Shown: positions 1 through 9,608, counted from the stretch's first letter. The stretch: DNA of 50,360 nt from TMED14 sp964475135 (GCA_964475135.1 CAYYWL010000012.1:1-50360); one strand, 5' to 3'. Notes: generated by a model not told the origin, from the sequence alone. Made by a program: numbers and translations.

Positions 1-24
1 AACCTCGCCAACCTTGCTAAGCTG

Positions 25-885
25 CTATTTGCGGACATCGAGTACGTCCCGAAGGGCAGTTCCGAGGATTTGAAAGGCGAGGACTAGGGTGGCGAGGGCG
101 AGGCCTGGGATGAGGGCCAGGTGGGCCTGGCCGGTCAAGAGGTAGGCGTAGTGGTCGCGAATCATGCCGCCCCAGGAGGGCATGGGGGGCTGGGCTCCGA
201 GGCCGAGAAAAGAGAGACCCGACTCGAGGAGGATAGCGCTAGCAAATTGGCTGGCGGCGAGAACGATGAGTGGCGCAATGGTTTGGGGCATGATGTGCTT
301 CCAAAGGATACGGCGGTCGGGGTAGCCAAGGACACGGGCGGCTTGGACGAATTCGGCGGGCTTCCAGGCGATGACTTGGCCTCGGACGAGGCGGGCGACC
401 TCTACCCACGAGGTGAGTCCGACGGCGACGAAGACCTGCCAAAAGCCTTTGCCCAGAACAAAGCTTAGGGCCATGACCATGAGCAGCGAGGGTATGCTCC
501 AGAAGACTTGGATGAGGGCCGAGAGGGCGGCGTCGACACGGCCTCCGTAGTATCCGGCCCAGGCTCCGATGGGGATTCCGACGAGCATCGCGATTCCGAC
601 GGCGATGAAGCCCACAGAAAGGGACACGCGCGAGCCAAGTAGGAGGCGGCCGGTGAGGTCGCGGCCGTAGCGGTCGGTTCCGAGCCAGTGGGTGGTGCCG
701 TCAGCGGCAGTGTAGGCCATGGGCTTAGCGCTTTCGGCCAGGTTCATGGTATTGGCCCAAGGAGCTGGGTCTGCACTAAAGGCGTATGCAAAGATGGCCA
801 AGAGCAGCCACGCCCCTAGGGCGAGGGCCCCCGTTCGACCCAGCGGATGGCGCCAGAGCGCCGCCAGCACGGCCTTTAGGGTCAT
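25..885 (-). CDS. ABC transporter permease, DppC/OppC type
   Basis: Inner-membrane permease of a peptide/nickel-type ABC importer, 286 residues, a normal length for the family. After an N-terminal membrane segment (about residues 17-37) comes the OppC hallmark LGTDRYGRD (68-76). The cytoplasmic EAA loop that docks on the ATPase is EFVQAARVLGYP (178-189). Its ATG overlaps the stop codon of the upstream protease gene in an ATGA (882-885), so the two are probably translationally coupled. No partner permease, ATPase or binding protein is in the window, so the substrate cannot be told; the partners may lie beyond base 1 or elsewhere. The stop codon lies in the repeat words described for gene 3' ends. 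The family call is firm, the substrate is unknown. Confidence 0.9.
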   Translation of the reverse strand: MTLKAVLAALWRHPLGRTGALALGAWLLLAIFAYAFSADPAPWANTMNLAESAKPMAYTAADGTTHWLGTDRYGRDLTGRLLLGSRVSLSVGFIAVGIAMLVGIPIGAWAGYYGGRVDAALSALIQVFWSIPSLLMVMALSFVLGKGFWQVFVAVGLTSWVEVARLVRGQVIAWKPAEFVQAARVLGYPDRRILWKHIMPQTIAPLIVLAASQFASAILLESGLSFLGLGAQPPMPSWGGMIRDHYAYLLTGQAHLALIPGLALATLVLAFQILGTALRDVLDVRK

Positions 886-2951
886 TGCAGGTCGGTAAGC
901 AAGCGCATGGACTCGACGATACTCGGATCGCGGCGCACGGCGCGCAGCCAGCGTCGGTCCTCTTCGGCCTTTTCAGGCTTTCCGGGGGTGATCATCGTGG
1001 CCACGGTGGTGTCGGTGCGGGCGCCTTCGCGGTCAAAGCGCTTGATGGCTTCCTCAGATGTGCGGCGGTCGGCCACAAAATCGTCCCACTTGAGGGGGAG
1101 TCCCGTGTTCTTTTCTTGCTCGCGGAGGTAGTTCGAGTAGTCGTTGATGCGAATGAACTCGGGGTTGGTGTTCACGCGGGCTTGCGATGCGGCCACGGCT
1201 TTGGCGCGCTTGGAGTTTTCGGGCGCTGGCTTGTAGGCTGCTGCCGGAATTTTGTCGGCCGCGAGCGCAAAGTCGAGCTCTCGTTCGCCGTAGGCCACGT
1301 GCTGAAATGCATCGGGAATCACTACATCGCTGCGCACGCCGTCGAGTTGGGTGGTTCCGCCATTGACACGGTAGTACTTCTGAATGGTGAGTTTGAACGC
1401 GCCAAGCGGTTGGTACTTCGCGTAGAACGGGCCGGCTGCGCGGTCGAAGTCCATCATGTTTTGGACGGTGCCTTTGCCGAAGGTCTGGGTGGTTCCGACG
1501 ATAATTGCACGGCCGTAGTCCTGCAGGGCAGCGGCGACGATTTCAGAGGCCGAGGCAGTGGACTCGTCGACGAGCACCACAAGTGGGCCGTCCCACTCGA
1601 CACCGGGGGTCGGGTCGTCGTAGGATCGCACGCGCTGGCCTTGGGTCTTTACTTGAACGACGGGGCCTTTGTCGATGAAGTGGCCAGCGATTCCGACGGC
1701 GGCGGGAAGCGATCCGCCACCGTTGCCGCGAAGGTCAAAAATGATTCCACGAGCGCCGGCAGCCTTGAGTGCGCGGAGCTCGGTGCGCACATCTTCAGAG
1801 CAGTCGCGGTTGCTCTCGTCAAAGAAGTCGACGTAGAATTTAGGCAAGCGGATGTAGCCGATTTGGTTGCCCAGCATCGCGCTTCGGGCAAATGTGGCTT
1901 CCATTTCGACGATGTCGCGCACGATGGGAATCACCTTCTCGGTTCCGTCTTTTTTGCGGACGGTGAGGCGCACTTCGGTGCCCTTTTTGCCGCGGACCTT
2001 GGTGACGACTTTGTTGACGCGCATTCCGACGACGTCTTCAGGTTGTGCGTCGCCCTGCGCCACTTTGAGGAGCTTGTCCCCCACCTCAAGTTCGCCTTGG
2101 CGCCAGCAGGCGCTGCCGGTGACGATGCTTGCGATGGTCACAAATTCGCCGTCCTGCTGCAGCTGGGCTCCGATGCCCTCGAGCTGGCCGGTCATTTCGA
2201 TCTCAAACGCCTCTTGCTGCTGGGGCGGAAAGTACTGGGTGTGCGGATCAAATGCGGCCGCGTAGGCGTTGATGTAGTAGCTAAAGTCGTCGGTGCGGTC
2301 CAGCTCGTCAAGGCCGTCAAACCACTCGTTATGGATTTCGAGTTCCTTGGCGCGGGCCTCGGCCTCGTTGGCGGCGAAGTCCGTGTGCCCCGGCAAAAAG
2401 GCCTGGTTCACGGTGTCTTTTTTCTCGTACGCCCGATCGTACAGGCGGTCAAGCACGCGCGACGTCAGGTAGTCGGCCCAGAAGGCGTCCATTGCAGCCG
2501 AATCCTTGGGGTAGGCGCGCTTTTCGGCATCGGTCTCGAGGCTTCGGGCCTTGCTAAGGTCCACGGGCTTTGCCAAAATACGGGTGTAGCGGCGGCGGGC
2601 TTCGGTGCGGCGCTGCTTCCAGAGCGCCGACGACTCTTCAAAAAAGCTGAGGTCTCCGCTGGTGAAGTAGTCATCCAGCTTGAGCTTGTGCTTGGCCAGT
2701 CGGTCGTAGTCGGACTGGTACAAAAAGCGCTTTTCGCCGTCGAGCAGGTCGAGGTAGGCGGTGAACACGTCCTGGCTGAAGGCGTCGTCGATGGCGCGGG
2801 GCTGGTAGTGCACGCCCTGCAGGGCTTCGGCAACAAGGCGCATCACAAGCGACTCCTTTTCGGCGTTGGCGGACTGTACGTAGCGGAATCCGAAGGCCGC
2901 CCCAGCCACTAAAATCAGTGCGGGGATCGTGTATTTCAAGTTGCGTTTCAT
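882..2951 (-). CDS. prc: C-terminal processing (tail-specific) protease, S41A family
   Basis: Periplasmic serine protease of the Prc/Tsp type, 689 residues from the ATG at 2951. A signal anchor covers about residues 7-22, followed by a long helical N-terminal region. A PDZ domain follows (about 255-345), then the S41 core with FDLRGNGGG (405-413), catalytic Ser467 in ESTASASEI and Lys493 in FGKGTVQ. A C-terminal extension matches the long Tsp type. Tsp-like enzymes trim or degrade proteins from the C terminus. The start is uncertain: an upstream in-frame ATG at 2978 lies 5 bases after a TACTTTCG promoter-like element and would add nine residues. The gene ends in an ATGA overlap with the ABC permease. 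The link between protease and peptide permease is suggestive but unproven. Confidence 0.93.
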   Translation of the reverse strand: MKRNLKYTIPALILVAGAAFGFRYVQSANAEKESLVMRLVAEALQGVHYQPRAIDDAFSQDVFTAYLDLLDGEKRFLYQSDYDRLAKHKLKLDDYFTSGDLSFFEESSALWKQRRTEARRRYTRILAKPVDLSKARSLETDAEKRAYPKDSAAMDAFWADYLTSRVLDRLYDRAYEKKDTVNQAFLPGHTDFAANEAEARAKELEIHNEWFDGLDELDRTDDFSYYINAYAAAFDPHTQYFPPQQQEAFEIEMTGQLEGIGAQLQQDGEFVTIASIVTGSACWRQGELEVGDKLLKVAQGDAQPEDVVGMRVNKVVTKVRGKKGTEVRLTVRKKDGTEKVIPIVRDIVEMEATFARSAMLGNQIGYIRLPKFYVDFFDESNRDCSEDVRTELRALKAAGARGIIFDLRGNGGGSLPAAVGIAGHFIDKGPVVQVKTQGQRVRSYDDPTPGVEWDGPLVVLVDESTASASEIVAAALQDYGRAIIVGTTQTFGKGTVQNMMDFDRAAGPFYAKYQPLGAFKLTIQKYYRVNGGTTQLDGVRSDVVIPDAFQHVAYGERELDFALAADKIPAAAYKPAPENSKRAKAVAASQARVNTNPEFIRINDYSNYLREQEKNTGLPLKWDDFVADRRTSEEAIKRFDREGARTDTTVATMITPGKPEKAEEDRRWLRAVRRDPSIVESMRLLTDLQ

Positions 2952-2983
2952 AAATGGAATGCGCAGAATGGCGAGCATGAGCC

Positions 2984-2991
2984 CGAAAGTA
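2984..2991 (-). promoter_or_regulatory. Promoter -7-like element TACTTTCG for prc
   Basis: On the minus strand TACTTTCG resembles the Bacteroidota -7 element TAnnTTTG with one mismatch. It lies 5 bases before the in-frame ATG at 2978. No convincing -33 TTG is seen. If active it would give a leaderless transcript. Confidence 0.4.
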
Positions 2992-3120
2992 CATAATTCG
3001 TGCCGCAGGGCCGGCATCACGGCGGAATTTCGTCGCAGCAGACATTGTGGCGGAACCTTTGCCACGGCATAGTGTTTGACCTAGGTGGGCGGCGCTCCCT
3101 AAACCGCGCTCCACCAAACT

Positions 3121-5463
3121 GTGAATCGAATTGTTCTCGTGCTCTTGGGGCTCCCGCTCGCCCTTGCCGCGCAAACGCGGGTCATCAGCGGGTCGGTGGT
3201 CGATGCCGCCAACGGTGAATCGCTCCCTGGGGTGGTGGTGAGCTGGGAATCCGCCACCAAAAAAACCAACATCGTCACCAACACCTACGGCATGTTTAGC
3301 TTAACGGTTCCGGTCGAAGGCGGAAGCGTGACCGCACAGTTGCTCGGCTATTCGCCCTACAAGCAGGCCGTTAAGCCGGGCCGCGAGGGCGTGAAGCTCA
3401 CGGTTCGCTTGAGTGAGCAGTCGTTTGAGCTGGGCGAGGTGTCAGTGCAAAGCCAAAAGCTTGACAACAACGTGAAAACGACCGAGATGTCGGTGAGTTC
3501 GCTGACGAGTAAGGAAATCAAAAAGATTCCGCAGCTGTTGGGCGAAACCGACATCGTGCGCACCCTCACCCTGCTGCCGGGCGTCAGCACCGTGGGCGAG
3601 GCGTCGAGCGGATTCAATGTGCGCGGCGGCAATGCCGACCAGAACTTGATTTTGCTGGACGAGGCCCCCGTGTACTCGTCGTCGCACCTGTTCGGATTCT
3701 TTAGCATTTTCAACGCGGACGCCGTGCGCGACGTCACGCTGTACAAGGGCGGAATGCCTTCGAACTACGGTGGCCGCCTCTCGAGCGTGCTGGACGTGCG
3801 CCAAAAGGAGGGCAACAGCGAGCGCTTTGCCGCCCAAGGCGGAATCGGCCTGTTGAGCAGCCGCCTGACCGTCGAGGGCCCGCTTGTTAAGCGCAAGGCG
3901 AGCTTCATGCTGAGCGGCCGTCGGTCCTATTTTGATTTGTTTTTGCCGTTTACGGGCAACCTCGAGCTGCAAAACACCACGATTTACTTCTATGATGTGA
4001 ACGCCAAGGTAAACGCGCAGCTGAGCGAGAAGGACCGGGTGTTTGCCAGCATGTACTTCGGCCGCGACCAGTTCGGTGCCCAGGATCTCTTTGACTTCGG
4101 CTGGGGCAACTGGACCTCTACCCTACGCTGGAACCGCGCCGTGAATTCCAAGTTGTTTTTTAACGCCACCGCCGTGTACTCAGACTACACGTATTCGCTG
4201 GGGACTCCAGAGGATGCGGTTCCGTCGTTCAAACTCGATTCGCGCATTCAAAACACCGTGACCAATTTGGGCTGGACCTACTATGCGTCGACCCGTCATA
4301 AGCTCGACTGGGGCGTGCAGAACACGTACTATGTGTTTTCGCCGGGCCAAATCACAGGTGCGTTTGACATCGCGCTGAGCCAGGAGTTCGCCAACGAGTC
4401 GGCGCTCTACTTCAGCGACGACATCAAGGTGACCGAGCGGCTGAGTGCTACAGCCGGCCTGCGCTACAGCGGATTTGCCAATTTGGGTCCGCGGACGGTG
4501 TACACGTATGCGGATCCGCGCTACCCCACTACGACCAGCATTGTAGACACCACGGTGTTTGCGCGTGGCGATGTGGTTAAAACGTTTAGCGGACTGGCCG
4601 GATTTGAACCGCGTCTGGCGCTCAACTACGAGGTGGGCCCGAAGGCTTCGGTGAAGTTGAGCTACAATCGGTCGCGCCAGTACATCCACCTGATTTCGAA
4701 TAACACTACTGCGACTCCGGTCAACGTCTGGCGCCCCGCCGGAACCTACATCGACCCCGCCACCGTCGACCAAGTGGCCGTGGGTGTGGTTCAGAATTTT
4801 CGCGAGGACAACGGAATCCGCCTGACCCTCGAGGGCTACGCGAAAACATTTAGCAACCTTGTGGACTACCGTGACGGAGCCGACCTCGTCTTTACCGACG
4901 ACATCGAAACCGAGCTGCTCACCGGCGCCGGACGTGCCTATGGGGCCGAAGTGCTGCTCGAGAAAAAGACCGGCAAAGTCACCGGATGGATTGGCTACAC
5001 GCTGAGCCGCACCGAGCGCCTGATCGACGGACCAACCCGCATTACTCGCATCAACAACGGCGAGTGGTACCCCGCGAACTACGACAAGTTGCACGACCTC
5101 AGCGTGGTATTCACATACTCTCCCACCAAGCGCTGGGACTTTGGCGGAACCTGGATTTACCAGTCCGGACGCCCCATTACCTACCCCGACGCCCGCGGTG
5201 AGTTCGAAGGAATTTTTTACCCCGTATACACGAACCGCAACGGCGCCCGCACTCCGGCCACGCACCGACTTGACCTGTCGATTACGCGCAGCATTGGCAA
5301 GCGCGCGAGCTGGAACTTTGGTGTGTACAACGCCTACGGCCGCCGGAATCCGTACAGCATCTTCTTTCGCGCCGACTTTGAGAATCCGACCAACGTCAAC
5401 GCCTACCGCCTGAGCATTTTTGGTTCTGCGGTACCCTTCTTCACCTACAACTTCTCGTTCTGA
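3121..5463 (+). CDS. TonB-dependent receptor with carboxypeptidase-regulatory-like domain
   Basis: Outer-membrane TonB-gated transporter of 780 residues starting at a GTG, which directly opens a good signal peptide (MNRIVLVLLGLPLALAAQ). A CarboxypepD_reg-like beta domain covers about residues 20-105. The plug domain follows, with GFNVRGGNADQNLILLDEAP near 165-185, and then a beta-barrel ending in aromatic NFSF as expected for BamA-inserted barrels. The stop overlaps the start of the DUF4249 gene by one base (TGATG). Receptor plus DUF4249 lipoprotein is a recurrent Bacteroidota pair; the lipoprotein may act as a surface substrate-capture partner in the way SusD does for SusC, but that is inference. 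The substrate is unknown. Confidence 0.93.
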   Translation: MNRIVLVLLGLPLALAAQTRVISGSVVDAANGESLPGVVVSWESATKKTNIVTNTYGMFSLTVPVEGGSVTAQLLGYSPYKQAVKPGREGVKLTVRLSEQSFELGEVSVQSQKLDNNVKTTEMSVSSLTSKEIKKIPQLLGETDIVRTLTLLPGVSTVGEASSGFNVRGGNADQNLILLDEAPVYSSSHLFGFFSIFNADAVRDVTLYKGGMPSNYGGRLSSVLDVRQKEGNSERFAAQGGIGLLSSRLTVEGPLVKRKASFMLSGRRSYFDLFLPFTGNLELQNTTIYFYDVNAKVNAQLSEKDRVFASMYFGRDQFGAQDLFDFGWGNWTSTLRWNRAVNSKLFFNATAVYSDYTYSLGTPEDAVPSFKLDSRIQNTVTNLGWTYYASTRHKLDWGVQNTYYVFSPGQITGAFDIALSQEFANESALYFSDDIKVTERLSATAGLRYSGFANLGPRTVYTYADPRYPTTTSIVDTTVFARGDVVKTFSGLAGFEPRLALNYEVGPKASVKLSYNRSRQYIHLISNNTTATPVNVWRPAGTYIDPATVDQVAVGVVQNFREDNGIRLTLEGYAKTFSNLVDYRDGADLVFTDDIETELLTGAGRAYGAEVLLEKKTGKVTGWIGYTLSRTERLIDGPTRITRINNGEWYPANYDKLHDLSVVFTYSPTKRWDFGGTWIYQSGRPITYPDARGEFEGIFYPVYTNRNGARTPATHRLDLSITRSIGKRASWNFGVYNAYGRRNPYSIFFRADFENPTNVNAYRLSIFGSAVPFFTYNFSF

Positions 5464-6314
5464 TGCGCCGCTTTATTTTACTTTCTGCTGCCGCCCTGTC
5501 GCTTGCTTCGTGCCAGGACATCATTGATGTAGAGCTCCCGGCTGGCGAAACCCGCCTGATTGTCAACGGACGGGTTACTGACCGCGATTCCGCACGCGTC
5601 GACGTGAAGTGGAGCGTGCCCTACCTCAATACCGAGCCGAACGAGCCCGTGATCAACGCGCTTGTGGTGCTGTATGAAAACGAGGTCGCGGTCGACACGT
5701 TGGTTCACCGCAGCAACGGCCGTTACTTGTCTGATTTTCAAGGCGAGGTGGGACGTTCGTACCGAGTGGCGGTGACGGTTCCTGAGCGCGAGGGCTACCC
5801 GAGCGGAACCTGGACTTCAGCCACCGAAGCGCTCAACCGCTGCAACGACGCCGACTCTATTTACTCTGAATTTTTGCCGCGCGCACCCTTTCAGCAAGAA
5901 GGCCGCTACGTGTTCATTCACTGGTCAGAGGCTCCGGGACGTGGCGACCACTACCGGGTGCGGGTGTTTCGCAACGATACGCTTCAGAACCAAACCTTCG
6001 ACCTTACGGTGTTCAACGACGACTTCAACGACGGCTTTGTGTTTCCGACGCCCCCATCGATTCCGCCCATTCAAATTGCCGGTCCCGATTCAGTCGGTGT
6101 GAAGTACAAGGTTGAGCTCGGCAGCATCAGCATGGGCCTATACAGCTACCTGAATTTGCTGCGCGAGCAAACCCTTCAGGTGGGTGGCTTATTTGACCCT
6201 CCCCCCGCGCCCATCGTTGGAAACATTTACCGCGAGGGCAACGAAAACGAGTACGCGCTCGGATACTTCTACGCTAGTGCGATCCGCACGGCAGAGGTGA
6301 CGATTAGTCAGTAG
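5463..6314 (+). CDS. DUF4249 family lipoprotein
   Basis: 283-residue lipoprotein. The lipobox is LASC with Cys17, followed by QD. The mature N terminus (DVELPAGETRLIVNGRVTD) is the typical DUF4249 opening: a short acidic stretch, then a beta strand with VNG. The rest is predicted beta-rich with no enzymatic motif. It overlaps the receptor gene by one base, so the two are made together. Members of this family occur next to TonB receptors of the same type. The function is not established; a role in substrate binding at the outer membrane is inferred from position and lipid anchor. The start is fixed by the overlap and signal peptide. Confidence 0.88.
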   Translation: MRRFILLSAAALSLASCQDIIDVELPAGETRLIVNGRVTDRDSARVDVKWSVPYLNTEPNEPVINALVVLYENEVAVDTLVHRSNGRYLSDFQGEVGRSYRVAVTVPEREGYPSGTWTSATEALNRCNDADSIYSEFLPRAPFQQEGRYVFIHWSEAPGRGDHYRVRVFRNDTLQNQTFDLTVFNDDFNDGFVFPTPPSIPPIQIAGPDSVGVKYKVELGSISMGLYSYLNLLREQTLQVGGLFDPPPAPIVGNIYREGNENEYALGYFYASAIRTAEVTISQ

Positions 6315-6325
6315 CTCGTTGGCGA

Positions 6326-6583
6326 GGTTAGCTCGTTGGCCATTCAGTTTCTTGATCCTGGTTTCTCGCTGGGGTACAGTGTAGGTTCTGCAGAACGTGA
6401 GAAAATCGCAAGTAGTTCAATTTGAACGACTTATTTACTTTAAGAAAAAAGAAAAAAAGTAAAATCCGGTTAAAACCGAACGGAATCCTACGGATTCACA
6501 GTTTCTGGCTTCTGGATTCTCGCTCGGCCAAAAGGTGGTTTCGCATACCAAATACACGTAACGAAATGGCCAACGAGCTAACC
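6326..6583. repeat. 258-bp MITE-like intergenic element with 19-bp inverted ends
   Basis: This fills the 292-base gap between the DUF4249 gene and the Crp/Fnr gene. GGTTAGCTCGTTGGCCATT at 6326-6344 returns as its exact reverse complement at 6565-6583. The middle has an A-rich run and the core AGTAAAATCCGGTT (6458-6471), followed by CCGAA. The same core sits in the elements near 9.7 kb and 16.4 kb. A short open frame inside is not believed to be a gene. Confidence 0.7.
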
Positions 6584-6606
6584 ATGCAAACCTTGCTAAT
6601 AAGCTA

Positions 6607-7299
6607 TTAGTCAACCAGTTCTGCAAGCTGCGCGAGCTTTTTCGCCTGAGTGATTTTGAAGCGTTTGCCTTGGCGGGTGATGAGTTCGTCGCGCTCAAAC
6701 TGGGCGAGGAGGCGAATGAGGGATTCGGTGGCGGTTCCGACGAGGTCCGCCATTTCAGAACGCTTGAGGTCGATGTCGATGCACCCGTCGGTGTCTTCGC
6801 TGAATTTGGCGCGCAGCATGAGAAGTACTTCGGCGAGGCGCTGCTTGACGGTTTTTTGAGCAAGTGAGGCGAGCAGCTGGTTGGCCTCGGAAAGTTCGTG
6901 GCAGGTGGCACGCAGGAGTTCGAGCGAAAAGGGTCCGTTGCCTTCAAGAAAGTTGAGTAGTACGTCTGCCGGAACGAAGCAGGCATGCGCATCCTGGATG
7001 GCGACGGCCGAAAGGCTGATGGGCTCGTGCGCCAAGAGGGCACGGTATCCGATGAAGTCGCCTGGGGATGCGAAGCGAACAATGGTTTCGCGGCCCGAAG
7101 CACTGTGGCGGGTGAGCTTGAAGTGGCCGTCTTGCACGCAGTAGATTCCGCGCACATTTTGGCCCTCAGTAAAGAGCTCTTCACCTTTTTTGATGTGGCC
7201 GTGGCGCTTGAAGGCACAGAGGGTTTCGACTTGCTCGCCGTCGAGCAGGCGGAATGCCGTTTTTTGCCGGGTGGGGCAGGTGGCGCAGAGGGGTTCCAT
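6607..7299 (-). CDS. Crp/Fnr family transcriptional regulator
   Basis: 230-residue regulator with an N-terminal cyclic-nucleotide-binding-fold sensor and a C-terminal winged helix. The N terminus has Cys5 and Cys8 (CATC) plus Cys28, which could hold an iron-sulfur cluster as in FNR, but the spacing differs from E. coli FNR and the ligand set is unproven. The recognition helix reads TATESLIRLL: the Glu and Arg that contact TGA half sites in FNR are kept, while the FNR Ser is Ile. The gene is divergent from ccoI, with the palindrome TGACATAAGTCA (7359-7370) between them. Similar boxes precede ccoS and usp. It is therefore the likely oxygen- or redox-responsive regulator of the cbb3 block; this is inference from context. 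Confidence 0.9.
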   Translation of the reverse strand: MEPLCATCPTRQKTAFRLLDGEQVETLCAFKRHGHIKKGEELFTEGQNVRGIYCVQDGHFKLTRHSASGRETIVRFASPGDFIGYRALLAHEPISLSAVAIQDAHACFVPADVLLNFLEGNGPFSLELLRATCHELSEANQLLASLAQKTVKQRLAEVLLMLRAKFSEDTDGCIDIDLKRSEMADLVGTATESLIRLLAQFERDELITRQGKRFKITQAKKLAQLAELVD

Positions 7300-7358
7300 G
7301 GTGATAGGGATTGGGTTTCTATCGAGGTAAAAGTAGCCTTAGTAAGTTACGCAAAAAG

Positions 7359-7370
7359 TGACATAAGTCA
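7359..7370. promoter_or_regulatory. FNR-like box TGACATAAGTCA
   Basis: The outer half sites TGAC/GTCA form an inverted repeat separated by four bases, like the FNR site TTGAT-N4-ATCAA. GAATTTT begins 24 bases after the box (7395-7401), the distance expected between a class II activator site and a -7/-10 element. It lies between the regulator gene and ccoI and could serve both. Confidence 0.6.
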
Positions 7371-7409
7371 TGGTTTTTGGTCAGAGTGCGGGCGGAATTT
7401 TACCGCATT

Positions 7410-9608
7410 ATGGAACCCAGCACCTACGCCGCGCTCGACGACGCAGTTTTGTACGCGCACCTCTACCGGCACCAATCCGACCGAATGACGGTCGTGCAGC
7501 TGCACTTGCCCACCATGCACTGCGCTTCGTGCGTCAAGGCGGTAGAGACCTGGCCGTCGGTTGAGCCGGGCCTGATTGACGTGCGGGTGGAGTTCAGCCA
7601 AAAAAAGGCGCAGCTGAGGTTCAATCCGCAGGAAACCACACTCTCGCACCTCGCGGAGCGCTTGGATTTTATGGGCTATGCACCCGATCTCAGTATGGCT
7701 TCGGCGCAGGCTGAGGAGGGTCCGCGCCGCGACCGCCGGGCGACGCTTGAACTCGGGGTCGCCGGGTTTGTGTTTGGCAACACGATGCTGTTCGCCTTCC
7801 CCGAATACATGGGCCTGGATGCTGATTCGGGACTCGCGGCGATGATGCGGTACATTACCGCGGCGCTGTCGGTTCCGCTCGTGGGGTTCAGCGCCCAGAC
7901 CTACTTTAAGTCGGCGTGGGCCGCGCTGAAGTCCCGGACCACCAACATGGACGTTCCGATTTCGCTCGGAATCGTCGCCTTGACCGGGCAGTCGTGGTTC
8001 GAGATGCTCAGCGGCCACGGAGCGGGCTACTTCGATTCGCTGGCCGGGCTCGTGTTCTTTTTGCTGGTCGGGCGTTGGTTTCAGACCTCGGCCTACACGC
8101 ACCTGAATTTTGACCGCGACTACCAGAGCTTTTTTCCGTTTTCGGCGCTGCGCATTTCGGGCGGAACCGAAGTTTACGTCGCCCTTTCTGAGGTGCAGGT
8201 GGGTGACGTGCTTCGCATTCGGCACGGTGAACTGATTCCGGTGGATTCGGTAGTCGTGGCAGGTGAAAGCGAAGTGGATTTGTCGTTCATCACGGGCGAA
8301 GCCCAACCGCAGCGCGTAGACGTCGGTTCGGACGTGGCCGCAGGAGCCAAAAATGTCGGCGGTGCACTCGACGTGCGGGTGCTGAAGCGGCTCGACCAAA
8401 GCTACTTGACTTCGCTGTGGTCCTCAGAACACGGGATTGACCGGCCCAAGGTGGCGCGCTGGATTGACCGCTTGGGCCAAATGTTTACCGGCCGCATCTT
8501 GATGCTCGCCCTGGCGGCCGGACTATTTTGGGCGTGGTACGACGCCTCACAGGTGGTGTGGATCGTGACTTCGGTGCTCATTGTGGCGTGCCCGTGTGCG
8601 CTGGCTTTGGCGATTCCGTTTAGTTTGGGACACACGATTCGGCTCATGGGCCGCCACGGCGCGTTTGTTAAGGCTACGGACACGCTCGAGCGCCTCGCCA
8701 AGGTGGACTTCTGGGTTCTGGACAAGACGGGGACCCTCACCGAGCCTGCGCAGCAAACCTGGACGGAATCGACGCCCATTCCGTCAGCGCTGCAACCGGC
8801 ACTGGCCGCCATGGTCCGTCAGTCCGCCCACCCAGTGAGCCGCTCGCTGACCGCACACTGGTCTGCCGTCACTGCGGCTGAGGGGCTGCGCGTCACCGAG
8901 CACTTGGGTCAGGGACTTGAATCGGAATGGAAGGGCGGGGTCCTGCGGCTGGGATCGGCCTCGTTTACGGGAGTGGCTCAGGGGGAAGTTCCGCGCGGAG
9001 TCTCGTGGCGCTGGGACTGCACCGAGTCGGTCGAAGGTTGGATTCAGCCGGTATCTGTGTTTCGACCCGGGTTGCCTCAAGGTCTGGGTGCGCTTAAGCC
9101 CGATGGAATGGCCTTGCTCACCGGCGACGAAGACCGCGAACGGGCTCAGCTCGAGGAGTTGCTACCCGAGTGCACGGAACTTCGGTTTGCGCAGCGTCCG
9201 CACGACAAGCTGCAGTTCGTCAAAGACCGCCAGGCCGAAGGCCGCACGGTAGCTATGGTGGGCGACGGACTAAACGACGCTGGGGCACTCGCCCAAAGCG
9301 ATGTCGGAATCTCGATCGCCGAAGATGCGCTGCACTTTGCGCCGGCCTGCGATGTGCTGCTTCAGGGTTCGGCCTTGCCGCAGCTCGAGCGGATGCGCGA
9401 GATGGCCCGCCAAGGGATGCGCGCGGTGCGCTGGAACATCGGGCTCAGCCTCGTGTACAATGTGGTCGGACTGAGTTTCGCGGTGCAGGGGCTACTTACT
9501 CCGCTGACTTCAGCCATCCTTATGCCCATCAGTAGCCTCAGCGTAGTTGGGCTGTCGTTTTGGATGACAGAACGGGCGGCAAGGCGGGTGTTCGGCAAGG
9601 TTGGCTGA
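7410..9608 (+). CDS. ccoI: Heavy-metal P-type ATPase for cbb3 oxidase assembly (CcoI/FixI type)
   Basis: Copper-transporting P1B ATPase of 732 residues, expected to deliver copper for the CcoN active site. It has one HMA metal-binding domain with MHCASC (Cys38, Cys41), the actuator TGEA, the membrane motif CPC (394-396), the phosphorylation motif DKTGT (Asp438), AHP in the nucleotide domain and GDGLND (from 618). Many Bacteroidota CcoI proteins carry an additional Cys-rich N-terminal segment before the HMA domain; here the protein starts at the equivalent of the short linker (YAALDD), so that segment is absent. Start: the ATG at 7410 is chosen; a TTG at 7377 would add eleven residues but lies upstream of the likely promoter element. 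The last codons and stop run into the GCAAGGTTGGCTGAGG repeat words. It leads the cbb3 block. Confidence 0.9.
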   Translation: MEPSTYAALDDAVLYAHLYRHQSDRMTVVQLHLPTMHCASCVKAVETWPSVEPGLIDVRVEFSQKKAQLRFNPQETTLSHLAERLDFMGYAPDLSMASAQAEEGPRRDRRATLELGVAGFVFGNTMLFAFPEYMGLDADSGLAAMMRYITAALSVPLVGFSAQTYFKSAWAALKSRTTNMDVPISLGIVALTGQSWFEMLSGHGAGYFDSLAGLVFFLLVGRWFQTSAYTHLNFDRDYQSFFPFSALRISGGTEVYVALSEVQVGDVLRIRHGELIPVDSVVVAGESEVDLSFITGEAQPQRVDVGSDVAAGAKNVGGALDVRVLKRLDQSYLTSLWSSEHGIDRPKVARWIDRLGQMFTGRILMLALAAGLFWAWYDASQVVWIVTSVLIVACPCALALAIPFSLGHTIRLMGRHGAFVKATDTLERLAKVDFWVLDKTGTLTEPAQQTWTESTPIPSALQPALAAMVRQSAHPVSRSLTAHWSAVTAAEGLRVTEHLGQGLESEWKGGVLRLGSASFTGVAQGEVPRGVSWRWDCTESVEGWIQPVSVFRPGLPQGLGALKPDGMALLTGDEDRERAQLEELLPECTELRFAQRPHDKLQFVKDRQAEGRTVAMVGDGLNDAGALAQSDVGISIAEDALHFAPACDVLLQGSALPQLERMREMARQGMRAVRWNIGLSLVYNVVGLSFAVQGLLTPLTSAILMPISSLSVVGLSFWMTERAARRVFGKVG

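Noticed and set aside
786..2912. A 708-residue open frame on the plus strand
   Set aside because: It is fully antisense to prc, whose protein has clear S41 and PDZ motifs. The antisense translation has no recognisable domain and arises from the codon bias of a GC-rich gene.
4180..5265. A 361-residue minus-strand open frame
   Set aside because: It mirrors the TonB receptor barrel and shows no domain of its own.
6422..6610. A small 62-codon frame in the intergenic element
   Set aside because: It lies inside the 258-bp repeat, starts in the A-rich run and is not kept in the other copies.
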